Part shown: one piece after another, positions 46,811 through 58,644 of the stretch
Numbering within the stretch: position 1 is the first letter of the stretch
Layout of the letters: each line of letters begins with the position of its first letter
Translations under genes and position numbers: made by a program
Notes under the pieces: model-generated
The model's database searches: none
Seen by the model: the letters and a program-made list of their open reading frames with translations, nothing else
What the model was told of the DNA's origin: nothing
Assembly (NCBI GenBank): GCA_014871385.1
Contig: CM026429.1
Span: 16,410,751 to 16,474,750, forward strand
DNA: 64,000 nt
Direction: 5' to 3'
Source of the DNA: Ceratodon purpureus
Taxonomy: Eukaryota > Streptophyta > Bryopsida > Pseudoditrichales > Ditrichaceae

Positions 46811-47879
46811 TGTAGTGGGTAACCTCACAAGGCATTACGTAATCAGGTATCAATCAGCCTTACTGGAATTGGGCGAGTTGGACTGTGGCCGCCCCCATCA
46901 GTTGCCAGTGTCTGAAGGGCTCAATTTGACATGGAAGGAGACCCTCACATGTGCAGGAGACAGGGAACAGCTTCTCTTCAAAGAGACCTGACGTTCCACG
47001 TGAAACACGAATGAAGTGTCCCTTTTCGGTGTTGCAAGAGCCAATTGTGATTGAGATGTTTCGCCAGTTCTACATCAGGTGGACATGCCTGCACTTCACA
47101 TGACATCCGAATCTAACTTCAAGTTGGTGCAAGAGACGAAGAGACCCAGGCATACACTTTGCGTTTGAAGAGACTTGTTAATCATGTGACCTGTGAAAAC
47201 TCATGTGATACAAGAGACACGGATGAACCAAGGCCGAGCTTAATTCTGGCACCAGATAACACGGAAAATTCTCAAAACATCTGAAGACAAGAGATTAATG
47301 CTGCATGCATCCATCAGAGACAGTGTGGTAGGTGTACGCTAACATAGTTATTGAGACATTATTAGTTCACCTGTTTCAGAGACCTGCACTTCCTGCGTGA
47401 GTGAGTTGATGGCAACAACTGTGTGAACGTCTACCCAAACAGACAAATAGCGCCTTGAGGGAATCATGGCAGAATGTGAACGACCCAAAGTGATAAGAGC
47501 ACAGTTCAGTATGGTAACTGGATTTCGAGAATCCCAAAAGAGGCCGTCCAGTAATATTGATCACCCAGATTCTTAAATAGATCAAAACATGCTCATCCAT
47601 TACCATTTCATAGGTCACCTGATCAAGGGAGTCTTTCAATATATGCAGGACCAGATGAAAGGCAGGCATATGAGGCACTCTAGTCTCTGGGTATTGGCTG
47701 AAACGCACAGGTACAGGCTCACTAAAGATCTGAAAGCTTCACCAGGTCGATATTGTCATAGGACACTACTAGTACCCTAAACATGCCATCGGTGCAATTC
47801 ATCACAGATCAGCCTTGCAGCTCAAGCTACTAACTTCCGTTTACAAAAAAATAAAAATCAATGCTTTAGTGAAGATTAC
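46811..47879. other. Region downstream of the pyruvate kinase gene
   Basis: Moderate GC, no recognised gene. It should include the pyruvate kinase 3' UTR near its right end. A 110-codon open frame on the minus strand (47376-47708) has no recognisable family features. Confidence 0.4.
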
Positions 47880-50049
47880 TCAATCTAGCTCGATGATCTT
47901 GACCACAGATGAGTCTCCAACTTTTTGGCACACAACAATTCGGTCATGAGCCTTCACAATGCCTGCAGCCTTGCCGTGGTCCAATGCGACCTGGAAAAAC
48001 ATGTGGCAACACGTGTGAGGAGAAAAACCTAACCCCTTACAGAAACCTTTAAAAGCTTGATCACATCAGCAGGTTTCATACAGTAGACGAAAAGACGACC
48101 CATTTATCATGCATTCTAACTCATACACTCAACCAGTACCAGCTTGTTTCGGTAATTAGCTACAACTATACCGTACAATTGCCTAACAGCTCCAGCGCTT
48201 AATATAGCAGAGGGGGAAGAAAAAGAAATACTGAGAAGGTGACAGATTTCAACCAAGTGTTCCTCATTTGACAAAAATGAACCTCAAAAATTTCGTTGAA
48301 AAGAATGGCGTTCTGAGCAAAAAAACCAACTTTCATCGATATCTTTGACAGTACTTAACATAGGAGGGACTGTGGAAGTGCTGATCGTTGGAAGTTCGAA
48401 TGCAAGGGATTCATGAAAGATGAACAGCCTACAACAGCAACGTACTACCGGCATGCCAAAACAAACTCCCCAAACCAAAACATTCATCATCACAAGACAT
48501 GCATTTTCAGAGTTGATAATCATTCGATAAAAATAGGGATCAACCAAGAAACAAATGAGTTGAGGGTAAAAAAATATACCTTCAAGATGGACTCATTCGT
48601 TGTGCTTGCAGAGTCCGACGAGTGACGGGGGTCCGCCAACATGGGGAAGAGGCCACGCACCACAAGGCATTGCCTAGCTTGGAAGGCACCAGTGAAGCTC
48701 CACCTCAGATGGTTGGTGGTAAGCCTGGGAATCACAACACACAACACAGGCATGGTGGGGCGGTACTTGGCAATCAACCGCGCACACCGGCCGGAGGAAG
48801 TGAACACCACGATCACAGACGCCCTAACCTTCGTCGCCGCTCTCACAGCAGACGAGGCGATGGATTCCAGATGCTGCATGGGCTCCGCCACGCCCTTAAT
48901 TGTCCTCTTGAAGTACACCGCCTGGTTAAACACCTTCTCAGCCTCCGCAGAGATCTTCCGGATTGTGGTGATGGTCTCCACGGGGTACAACCCTCGCAAA
49001 GTCTCAGCCCCGAGCATAATACCATCCGTCCCATCAAGCACAGCATTCGCAACATCCGTCGCCTCCGCACGAGTGGGCCGGGGGCTGTCCACCATGGAGT
49101 CCACCACACGGGTCACAATACACGCCTTCCCCGCAGCATTACACTTCTGCAACGCAACTTTCTGGAACAAAAACACCTTCTCAGGGGGGAGATCAATCCC
49201 CAAATTCCCACGCGACAGGATAATCCCATCCGCCTCCTTCAAAATCTCGTCAAAATGCGCCAGCCCCTCGTAATTCTCAATCTTCGCGAAGATCTGCGTC
49301 TGCTTCAGATCCCCGAGCGAGTTCAGATGCTGCCGGCACTGGCGCACATCGTCCGCATGGCGAGTATACGACAACGAAACGAAGTCAATCTGGTTCCGCT
49401 GCCCCCAAGTCGAAATAACATTCAAATCCGCCTCGCTCAACGTGGGCAGCTCAATTCGCACATGGCTCACATGCGCCGTGAACAAGCTCCCGGTTAGGGT
49501 TGCCGTGTTCTTAATCCTACACACCACATCCTTCCCCTTCGTCTCCCCGACCTCCAACCACACCGACGTCGTCTCACTCCCGGTGAACAGATACTGCCCC
49601 AGGAATATCGTGTCCCCCTTCTTCACCACGCTCGCCAACCCGTCGTAGTTTATCGGCAACACCGTCGCGGACGCCTGCACGCCCTTCTCCCCCGTCAACA
49701 CCAGGGTGGCGCCCTCCTGCAGCTCAATCGCATTCTCATTCCCGTTCGTCACGTAAAGCTCCGGCCCAACCGTGTCCAGCATCACGGCGCACAACCTCCG
49801 CGTGTTCTTCACGGCCTTCTTCAAATTCTCCAGCGTCTCCTGGTGGTACGCATCGTCCCCCCACGAGAAATCGAACCGCGCCACGCTCATCCCCGCCTTC
49901 AGCAGCGCCTCGATCGTCTCCACATCGCGGCTCTGCGGGCCCAGCGTCCCGATAATCTTCGTCAGAGCTGAGAACGCCGTCGGCGACGACGGCTCCAGAA
50001 TGGACGCCAGCCGAATGGGCTCCTCCAGCAGCAGCTGCGTCGCCTGCAT
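47880..50049 (-). CDS. Cytosolic pyruvate kinase
   Basis: Converts phosphoenolpyruvate and ADP to pyruvate and ATP in the cytosol. Two exons, 48580-50049 and 47880-47990, separated by a 589-bp intron, give 526 residues. The tiny last exon was found by its protein: [20 protein letters not shown] then [16 protein letters not shown], nearly the family's usual C-terminus. Key segments: [15 protein letters not shown] start, [50 protein letters not shown] (catalytic lysine and metal ligand), [42 protein letters not shown] and [19 protein letters not shown]. There is no N-terminal extension (an in-frame stop lies just upstream, ending at 50071), so it is the cytosolic, not the plastid, form. The variant [10 protein letters not shown] is characteristic of this plant cytosolic subgroup. 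Confidence 0.96.
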
Positions 50050-50660
50050 GGTGCCTCCTCCCCTGGCCTCCTAACCTTCGAGGTTTTGAAAAATCTGCGA
50101 GGTGGGTCGTCTGGAGAATGCGCCGGAGGAGCTCTGGTTTGGGATTCGGGAGCTGTGAGGGGAGTGAGGGGGATTGTGCGAGTGATGGGGGCGTGGGGGG
50201 CGATGCTGGCTGTGGGTTGCGGAGCGAGCGAGTGGTCTGACGCTGCTGCGCTTTTGACTCCCGGCCTTGGCTTCCGTCTCCGCCTTTTGGTCTTGTTTTG
50301 CTTTTTTCGGCTTTCTGGCTTTTGCTTTTTGAGTTTGGGGTTGCTTTTTTTGGGGCGGAAGCGGACGACAGGGAATGTTCTTCGGGGATCTGATTGGTGG
50401 GTGCATGTGAAGGTGCGGGTGTTCTAAAGCTGTCATGGTTTTTAAATCCGTTGTTGTGGAAGTACCTGAAACCGCTAATGGATGGGGGCATGGATTTTTT
50501 TGGATTTGGGGTAAGAGGTGTAGTGGCCATATTGTTGATTCTAGTGTTAAAGTTTGGGTACATTTATTCTTTTTGGTTGGAATGTTTGTCTATGTATTTA
50601 ATTTATTTTTTGTACCGTTTTAATGAAATATGGTTACTATGATTTCAAAACTTTAGAATT
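50050..50660 (-). promoter_or_regulatory. Leader and promoter region of the pyruvate kinase gene
   Basis: GC-rich to about 50430, then AT-rich. On the gene's strand the first 400 bases read as an A/C/G-rich leader that opens in frames different from the enzyme; these frames are proline- and serine-rich, low-complexity and unsupported. No exact core promoter element was assigned. Confidence 0.45.
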
Positions 50661-52206
50661 TTTCAAGTTAGATCATTGGATTGAATTGTAAAAAGTGAGA
50701 AAAAAAATAAGATAGTAAAGAAAATTGAGCAGATGGTTTGGGTTACTGTGACGGTGTTGGGTATGCGTCGCACAGACGGCATTCAAGTCAGGTAGGGACT
50801 AGAATTTTTGCTTTTGATTGATTGGGGAGGGGGGTTGTTCAACATGAGTTGTGCCTTTGGGGCTTTTGGGTTGGGTGTCAACTGTGACGTTGCTTTTTGA
50901 CATTCCAGGGTGTGAAATGCTGCCGGGAATTGCAGGAGTTTCAAGGTCGGCGACTCAGCTGAGAATTTGCATGCTTGGAGGCGTGTCTGTGACTTTCTAT
51001 TTTTTCAATTCTTTGATTCTAATTGATAGAATTTAACAGCAGATGAAATTTTTCCATCTTAGTGAGTGTTATTTGAGCGGTATTACATTAACGACATATT
51101 CCACTTTCACTCCATCTGCTTCACTCTGTTCAAATTAAGGAAAAACCATTAGTGATGTTGAAAAATAACTAAGACTAAGAATATATCCAATCATATGTAT
51201 ATACTAAAAATAAATTCCTTAGTGCAAATTTAGATTTCTCAACAAATATATCATACTGTATTTGTCGAATTGGCTAGAATTCCAATAATGAAATAAACCA
51301 TGAAAACTTTATTTCTTTAGACCTTAATGTCTACAACCACCAAGATGATTTTACATGAAATTTGTGTATTTTTGTGAAATAAATGAAAACCTAATCTACT
51401 ACAAATTTTGGTTCAAACATCACACTAGAAAACTGTTTCATTATATACTATAGGTGTGACGTTCATGTTGTGTTTATACACTGTAAGCCACTGCAGAGCA
51501 CTGGCTCATTTCCTACTCCATGAGAACGCCCATTGTGAAATACTAAAGGGTCCCAGGAAGGGAAAGGTCATGTGATGATGCTCGAAGTTAATTACTCAGC
51601 GTTTAATTTGCAGGCGAAAATTTGCCTGAATCTTACCTGGTCCGGGTGCTGGCCACTGATACATGGAAAAATTGAGTAAAACTATAAAATTTACCAAATT
51701 CGCCAGTGTTTGGATGGAAGTGCCTTATTATAGATAATTTAATGGATGAGTACATTCAAATGGATGAATCTGTAGAAACTTTTCTTACCTGGCTTCATTC
51801 CTAGGTGCCTGTCCCACTACCTCCAAAAAAACAAAATATAAACGCTGTAATTACTGATTGTGAGCATCTGTGATGAGCAAATAAAAGTAGGCCTAATCCA
51901 CATTATATAAAGTGAATAGATGCTGATGGGGAGCATCTGTGCTTGGTATCTGTTTCTGCGCTTCCTTTTAGAGATGGAGAGCGTCTTCCAAGAGCAGCCT
52001 GCAGGGCGTCACTGCGGCGTCTCGGTTGAAGCTGGTCTGGACGTCTCTCTTGCACTTGTGCATGGTGCCTGCAGTCTTTGACCCATGAATCCATGATACA
52101 GTGGGCAAAGGGAGCCACCTCTCAAGGCAAAGTTGGCCCCACTCCACTCCACTCCAGCATCTCCTCTCTGTCTCATCAGCATTGTATCTTGGCCCATCAC
52201 TGCACC
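50661..52206. other. Spacer left of the Mutator-like element
   Basis: AT-rich to about 51900, then moderate GC up to the element. No gene recognised. Confidence 0.4.
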
Positions 52207-52556
52207 CTTCGCTTACCCTTGCGATAAACCTCGCCCTCGTCTTAATGACGAGGGCCCCCCAACCAGGGCTGTCATTGAAGGGGGCAAAAAGCCCCCTATA
52301 TTTTGCATGTTGATGAAAAAAAAAATTAAAATTTTAAAATTTTTTAAAAAATATATAAACTAACTAAAATTAATCTAGTGGGTCCCCCTAGGCTAATTCG
52401 GGGTCCCCGGTTTCATTAAAAATAAAAAAATTACTAAAAAAGGGCCGCAGGGCCCCTAAAAATAGATCAGGGAGGAAAGGAGAAAGGGGAGGAGGAGGGG
52501 GAGGGCCCGCCTTGTCATTAAGACGAGGGCGAGGTTTAGAGCGAGGGCTTCGCTTA
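52207..52556. mobile_element. Non-autonomous Mutator-like transposon, 332 bp, with 9-bp target duplication
   Basis: CTTCGCTTA occurs at 52207-52215 and again at 52548-52556, as a perfect 9-bp direct repeat. Between them, 52216-52547 has terminal inverted repeats of about 34 bp: the outer part (CCCT.GC..) has three mismatches and the inner 25 bp (52225-52249 against 52514-52538, containing CCTCGCCCTCGTCTTAATG) is perfect. The left end also folds on itself: GCCCTCGTC at 52233-52241 pairs with GACGAGGGC at 52247-52255. The interior is AT-rich, then A/G-rich, with no transposase frame. A 9-bp duplication is the hallmark of Mutator-like elements, so a MULE-derived MITE is the best call. Confidence 0.88.
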
Positions 52557-54677
52557 CTCATCCTAAGTTACAATGCACAGGACTGTATTGGTCTCATCCT
52601 CCTAAAACGAACACTCCTCTTGGACATTGATGGAATTTGAAGGGTTGGATGGGGTTGTATGACAACACAGAGGGAGCTAGAAGGAAGAATAGGGGGCAAT
52701 TTCCATGGTGCTGAAATTAATGATGAATGTGAATGATGACTGTTCATTTTCTGTAATGTGGATTAGACTGACTTGAAAATAATGTGGATTGTGACTAGAA
52801 AAATTGCATGTGATGTTTCAAAGACATAAGAGTTATCCTTGGGTTTTTAAAAGATATCATGGGATTTGTTTTATTGAATTTTTATTTATTTTTATTCTAA
52901 ATAGTTGGGAGGCATGAAAGATTTTAGTTGTTCCACTGTGTTTAATGTATAAGAGGTTTATGGTCTCTAAATTTAAGGAGAATTAATTTACCGTTATTTC
53001 TATTTTTTTAAAATTGTTTCCCTTGAGTCAACTCCTAAGGTTCTTCCAAAGTTGAATATGTTATGAGGATCTTCAGTCACTCTTGATGAAGTTTCAATCT
53101 TTATTTTTCTATTTTCAAATTTTCCAATGAACGTAGAGAATTCAAAGATCCAAAGAAATTTCTAGATATCCAATTTTCACATAAGAAAAACTCATGGTTT
53201 ATAAAAAAAAAAATAGTTTTAGAACCCAACTAGGAAAGCTAAAAAAATTATAAAAAAATAAATAAAAAAAAAATAAAAAAAAATAAAAAACCAAATTTGC
53301 TTTTGGAATGTATTTATAACCAAATTCTTATTCAAACTACCAAGTGGCCCAAGTTATAGTATACATCAATTATACAAAGGCAAGCTTCAAAGTTTTGCCA
53401 AAAGAAGCCTTCTACAATGATTAAAAAACATTTTAGTCATTACGATGTCCGAAATGAAGAATAATCAAGTGTCGAATTTTGATATGTGAGACTTGAGTAG
53501 TATAACAAGGATTCTGCGGTTGAATTTACTAGGTAATGCTTAGATTTACTAAGTAATGCTTTGATTGAAATTTATTACGCCTAAAGTAGGAAGGAGTCAA
53601 TTTTTACCATTTTGGCCAAAATCCAAGAAGAAACTTTAAGGTTAAGAGACCACCAAGTTCTTCCATATCTATTTGTTATTTAAAGTGAAAAATAAGATTA
53701 TATTTAATCAAATCTCATGGTATCTAAGTCAAATCTTAGATGCGTTTACAAATAACTCATAACATGTATTCAAACATGAAGAATTTTGTGAAAATTGGCA
53801 TAAATTAATGTTAATTGATCTTAGATACTTCTTAGTTCAAATTATATAAAACATATGGTATAGTATTTTTTGATAAGTGAAGATGGATTAAACTAAAATA
53901 AAATTTAAATTTAATTTAATTAAATAAAAATGATACAATGAAATAGTTTAAATTAAATCAATTGATATCAAAATGATACAATGAAATAGTGGTATTGTGG
54001 AAGGGATTTCAAAATCCAATAAAATGTAAGGATTAAAAATATTCTTTAAAAAATGTTTACCATTTTTTAATTCAATGAATACTACTACTACAATGATTGT
54101 TTAGATATTGTGGATGATGGTAATAGTAAAGGTTGTCAATGTTGTCAAGGTTTTGATAATCCAAAGTGTCAAGAAAAGACAATTAGCTCATTTTTAGAGT
54201 TAAAAATTAAAAATTCAAAGAAACTGAAAACTCAATAAAAATATCCATTTTGTTGGAAAAGGTAGAGCATGAGCAAAATTAGTTTGAATTAGAAGTAATT
54301 GTAATATGGATGTAATAGTAGTAAATGAAGACATCAATTTTGGATTTGGAAGACACGCCTATTGTGGAAACAATGAGATTGAAGAATAAAGATGGACCTT
54401 GATGGTTTGATATATTAGCATTTACTTTAAAAGCTTCTAATAATTTTCTATTTCTATAATTAAAATGACATATATTTTAAATTGTTTGCCATTTCAATCC
54501 TTTAATTTTTGGCAACGATTAGTAAACTCAAAATTGACAAGTAGAACTCTCAATATCTTAGCTATGTAGAATGTATTGCTATATTAATAAAACATGCAGT
54601 CAAGTTATTATTAATATTTTACAATCAATTTTCAAAATGCTTTAATTGAAATTTTGTAATGACTAGAATGTAAACTC
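52557..54677. other. AT-rich spacer
   Basis: No gene recognised. Low-complexity A-rich sequence (AAATAAAAA type) lies at about 53250-53290. GATACAATGAAATAGT is repeated near 53931 and 53975. Confidence 0.45.
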
Positions 54678-54693
54678 GGGGGGGGGGGGGGGG
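54678..54693. repeat. Homopolymer run of 16 G
   Basis: Sixteen consecutive G residues in an otherwise AT-rich spacer. Such runs are rare and are also frequent sites of assembly length error, so the exact count may be unreliable. Confidence 0.85.
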
Positions 54694-54949
54694 TCACTGG
54701 GCATAAAAAGTAGACATATAGGTGAGAACAAATATAGGGTGCCTTAAATTCATTTAGAATAAAAATTAGAATTTTTTTACTTCTACCATAGAGGACATAG
54801 AAAGTGTTGTGGGGCATTATAAGTAATATAGTGTGCAGGTAATGTGGTCATATTTGAGTTTAGTTAATTATAATATAACCCTCCACTTTAAAAAAAAATG
54901 ATGACAAATTATGGGTATCATGTAGTACATACATTGCCACGTTTTTTTT

Positions 54950-56290
54950 AAAGGACAATGGTCTGGTCAATCAAGTTTTTCAAACTGTTTCATCACCCGC
55001 CACTTTTAGGTGACCTCCTAGATCCAAGATGCCTCAACATGGACCGTAGATCAAAGACAAGATCAACGGCTGGGCTGCGACGAGGCTGGGTCCGTGGGTT
55101 TCAATTGGCAGCGTTAGGGTTTTGTGAATTCTTGGGGTTCTACTCTTGTTTTTCAAAGTTCTGGTGATCGTGTTGTTTTCTGTTGGGTACCAGCTTGTGC
55201 GATGCTCGTGATTCTGAATGTGTGTGCTTAGGGTGGGCTTTAGGTGCAGTGTTCGTGCTTTGATGGAGGTTGTGGTTCTTGCGCTTAAGGTGTTTGGCGC
55301 TAATTTAGGTGAGATTCTGGAGTTGCGGTGTTAGCCTGGCTGCTACTGAGATTTCATGTTTTAGGTTAGGGTTCGAACAGTTCGGTGTCACATTATTGGG
55401 GTATCAGATTCTGCGTCGATAGATTGCGGATTTATACACAATGCTAACATCGGTGATGTAGATGCTTTTTGGGTTGCAGGGGTTGGAATTTGAAGGCAAC
55501 TTTGCAGCGGTGAAATGGAAGTGTGGACACATTCAGGGTTGACATGGTTTATGGTTTCATTGTTTAGATAGGTTTTGATTTTTTTTGGCTTTTGTAATGG
55601 GTTCTAACTATAAAATGAAGATGTATTCTGTGGCTTACGAAAACTCTAGGCCCGAATTGGTGAGCCCAATTGTGTGTCAGATCGGTGATACATACCACGG
55701 CCTGAGGTAGAAGCTGGAGAGTCTGGGGTGTTTGGACTGGGCGTTTGAGTTCTGGGACATAGAAGATCAATGTAGAATTATGCAAAAATTCGAGGTGATG
55801 AACCCCGTCACAGAGCGCATTTACGTGATTCCGATGGAAGAAGAGAACAACGGCGGGCAGTTTGTGCGACGATGGTTGGACGTGGTGGAGAACAATGCAA
55901 GCAACAAAATCCAGCAGCCCTAGAATCGAGAATTCCCAAATCAATGGACAGAAGAACTAGAATGCGATGGTGGTGTGGGAGCTGAAGACGTAGCCGCTGA
56001 AGGTTTGTATCTCCCATTCTTTTTGGTTGTATTTCTTCGTTGTTTACCAAAAGTGGTTTTTCTTTGTACACATCATGTCATTCCAGTCTCCTTGCTGCTT
56101 CTTTAGACCTGCTCGCTGCTATGTGTTTGTTTCCATTCTCGTTTTTCCATTGCCTGTTTGGTCGAGTTTCTTATATATGACTGTTTTTCATGTATCAGGT
56201 TCATTTGGGAATTGGCTAGGAGGATCGCGTGCTCTACGGATGTGAATTAGAGCGTGGTTTTTTGATGTATTTATGAACACAATTTTTTTT
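54950..56290 (+). pseudogene. GC-richer, transcription-unit-like segment with an interrupted open frame
   Basis: This block is clearly richer in G+C than the DNA on both sides, resembling exonic sequence here. From an ATG at 55597 a frame runs 37 codons to a TAG (55708-55710), then stays open to a second TAG at 55921. The part after the first stop reads LDWAFEFWDIEDQCRIMQKF, later VTERIYVIPMEEENNGGQF and VRRWLDVVE: ordinary, protein-like composition without repeats. I do not recognise the family. It could be a gene broken by one nonsense change, a short real gene starting downstream of the stop, or an exon of a longer spliced gene. No neighbour clarifies its role. Confidence 0.35.
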
Positions 56291-58644
56291 CTTCATGAAA
56301 CGAGTTAGGTTTGGTTGTCCAACTTCAAGACATTGTCGTCACTGAAACTGCAGCAGGGGTCAATTTTGTTTTGAAACCTTAAGTTCGGAGTAATGAATGA
56401 GGTGGTCAGTTTGTGTGTTGTCTTGTAAAGAGTGTTGGTCACCTTTGAATTTGATCTAAGGCTGGTCCGTTTGTTGTTGTGATTCGAAACCTTGTGTTTG
56501 AATGCTTTGATCTTCTCTTCTTTGATGTTTTTGTTTTCTGGTTGATGCTGCATAATTTTGTTTCTTGTATGAAACATTAGACCAAAGCATGGCTTCGTTG
56601 TTGTTCTGCATTATCTTGTTGTTTCTTTGTAGTAAGAACACAGTATTAGGAATGGTCCAAAAAAAAATCACATACTTATTATAAGTAATATAAGGTACCA
56701 TAAAACACCATAACCCGGCACTTATACTTACCCATAGCCCCACTTTAAAAACGTATATTAGAAAATTATGTAACAAAGCCCCCCTAAAAAATAATGTGCA
56801 TTAAGTAATAGCCCCTATTAAAATACCCCATGTTCGCATCTATCCCCTTAATTTTTATGAAGACTGAACCCCCCAGAATGTAAACAAATTTCTTTTGAAG
56901 GTTAATTTGAAAGTAAGACTTTTTCATCAGGATATTTTGACTTTGCAAAAGCAATATAGTTGTGACATTTTCCTTAAAATCCTTATACAAATCGTAGCCA
57001 TTCTATATAAGAATTTAAAGAACTTGAATTTTCATTTGAAAACATTTAAATCTATTGTTGATGATTAAATGGTTAGAAATCAAAACCAAATTAGAAAATC
57101 TAAACATATTATATATTTCAATTTAGATTTAAATTCAATTGTATTCTTGTTTTCAAAATATATAGATCCTTGGAAACTAAGCTTTGAGACAATAGATTCT
57201 TCAATCTAAATATGGATTGAACTTGAAATTTGATACATGCACAAAGAAGATTGTGAAGTATGTTATTGTAAATTTATCATGATTTTCTCATTTCCTTTCC
57301 TATTTGTCTTGATATTTCTATAGTATACAAAGAGATTTTTACATATGATTCATTAAAATTTAGAAAAAAATGTAAATCTATAAATAATAGGAACTTACAA
57401 AGTCATCTATGATACTACCAAACAAAGAACAAAATAAATATAAATATTTTTTTCTTTTTTTTTTTGAAAGAAAGGAGGATAGAAGGATTAAATCTGAGAC
57501 CTTTTGTAGGTCAATATGATGATGGCTTGTTTCATTGTAAAAAGAATAAATCAAAATAACATTTTAGAACCAATGTAAAGGTGACTTTCTATAAATATAA
57601 CTGAGTCATTGCAAGAAAAATACTATTTACTCACCTTGATTCAATCCTTTTCTAAGAAGCCATGCCTACTCCTTCACTTACACAAATATACATTAATAAT
57701 CTTCATTGACCTCTTGGTTTTTATTTTTTAGTCTCTTCCAAATTAATTCAAGAAGTAAGAAACTCATTTAAGAATATTTCCCTTCAAAAATTCATAAATA
57801 GAAGGATGCTTTAGAACTAGTTCTAGAATATTACAAGGTATTATGTCTTCAAAAAATGAATGAAATTAACACCAAGAAAAAGAAAACAAGAACTTTTACA
57901 GTCATTATGTCCCAAGTTCCCACGATTCATCACACAACCAGCTGACAACATTAGCCAACATGCTATGAACACAAAAGGAGTTTTTCAAGTGTGACGATCA
58001 GGCAGAACACTGTTACCTGCACACCGGTCAGTATCAGAGAGAATGATGTGTGCGTGTATTTGAACAATGACGATGAAGAAGAAGAACTATGTTAAAACAG
58101 GATATAAAATTAAACCACAATCAACCTTTTGTATAAAAAAATGGCAGGTTTCCAATGAACTCTTCTTCCACCTCCGACCAACTGGCCGGTACACCAGGCT
58201 TGATCAGTTCTTGGATGAGGTGGAACACAACCTCAACCACATTATGGGAGATTGAGTTGGAAACTTCTTACCATTCCACAAAATAGATGGGAGGTTACCT
58301 TAAGATTTGGAAACTGTCTCAAAACTAAAAATCCTTAGTATGTTGTGTACAATTCAAACCATGGCCGAACGTTTGAATATTGTATTAGAGTGTGTTCCCG
58401 AGTTAAAATCACAAATCGGTGCTTGACATTGAACCCTTTCTGTAGCCTCAGTCAAGCTCAACACATTCAAACGCAATTTTGCTTCATCAGAATACTTGGG
58501 TGGTCATTGCTGATGATATATTGGATCAAGGGGGTGGATCAATGACCAGAAAAAACATAACCTACTCCCCTTCTTATGTAGCCCATAATCAAACATGGGT
58601 AGGACCATCTCCAAGTTTGAGTTGGCAACGAAGTTACACTGAAA
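56291..58644. other. AT-rich spacer downstream of TOM40
   Basis: No gene recognised. It should hold the TOM40 3' UTR near its right end. Stretches of T and A runs (for example near 57450) and C-rich islands near 56735-56875 are visible. Confidence 0.4.

Noticed and set aside
47376-47708. A 110-codon minus-strand frame downstream of pyruvate kinase
   Set aside because: No recognisable motif; probably untranslated flank.
49736-50563. A 275-codon minus-strand frame overlapping the pyruvate kinase start
   Set aside because: The overlapping frame encodes conserved pyruvate kinase; this one is a frame-shifted, proline/serine-rich shadow of the leader.
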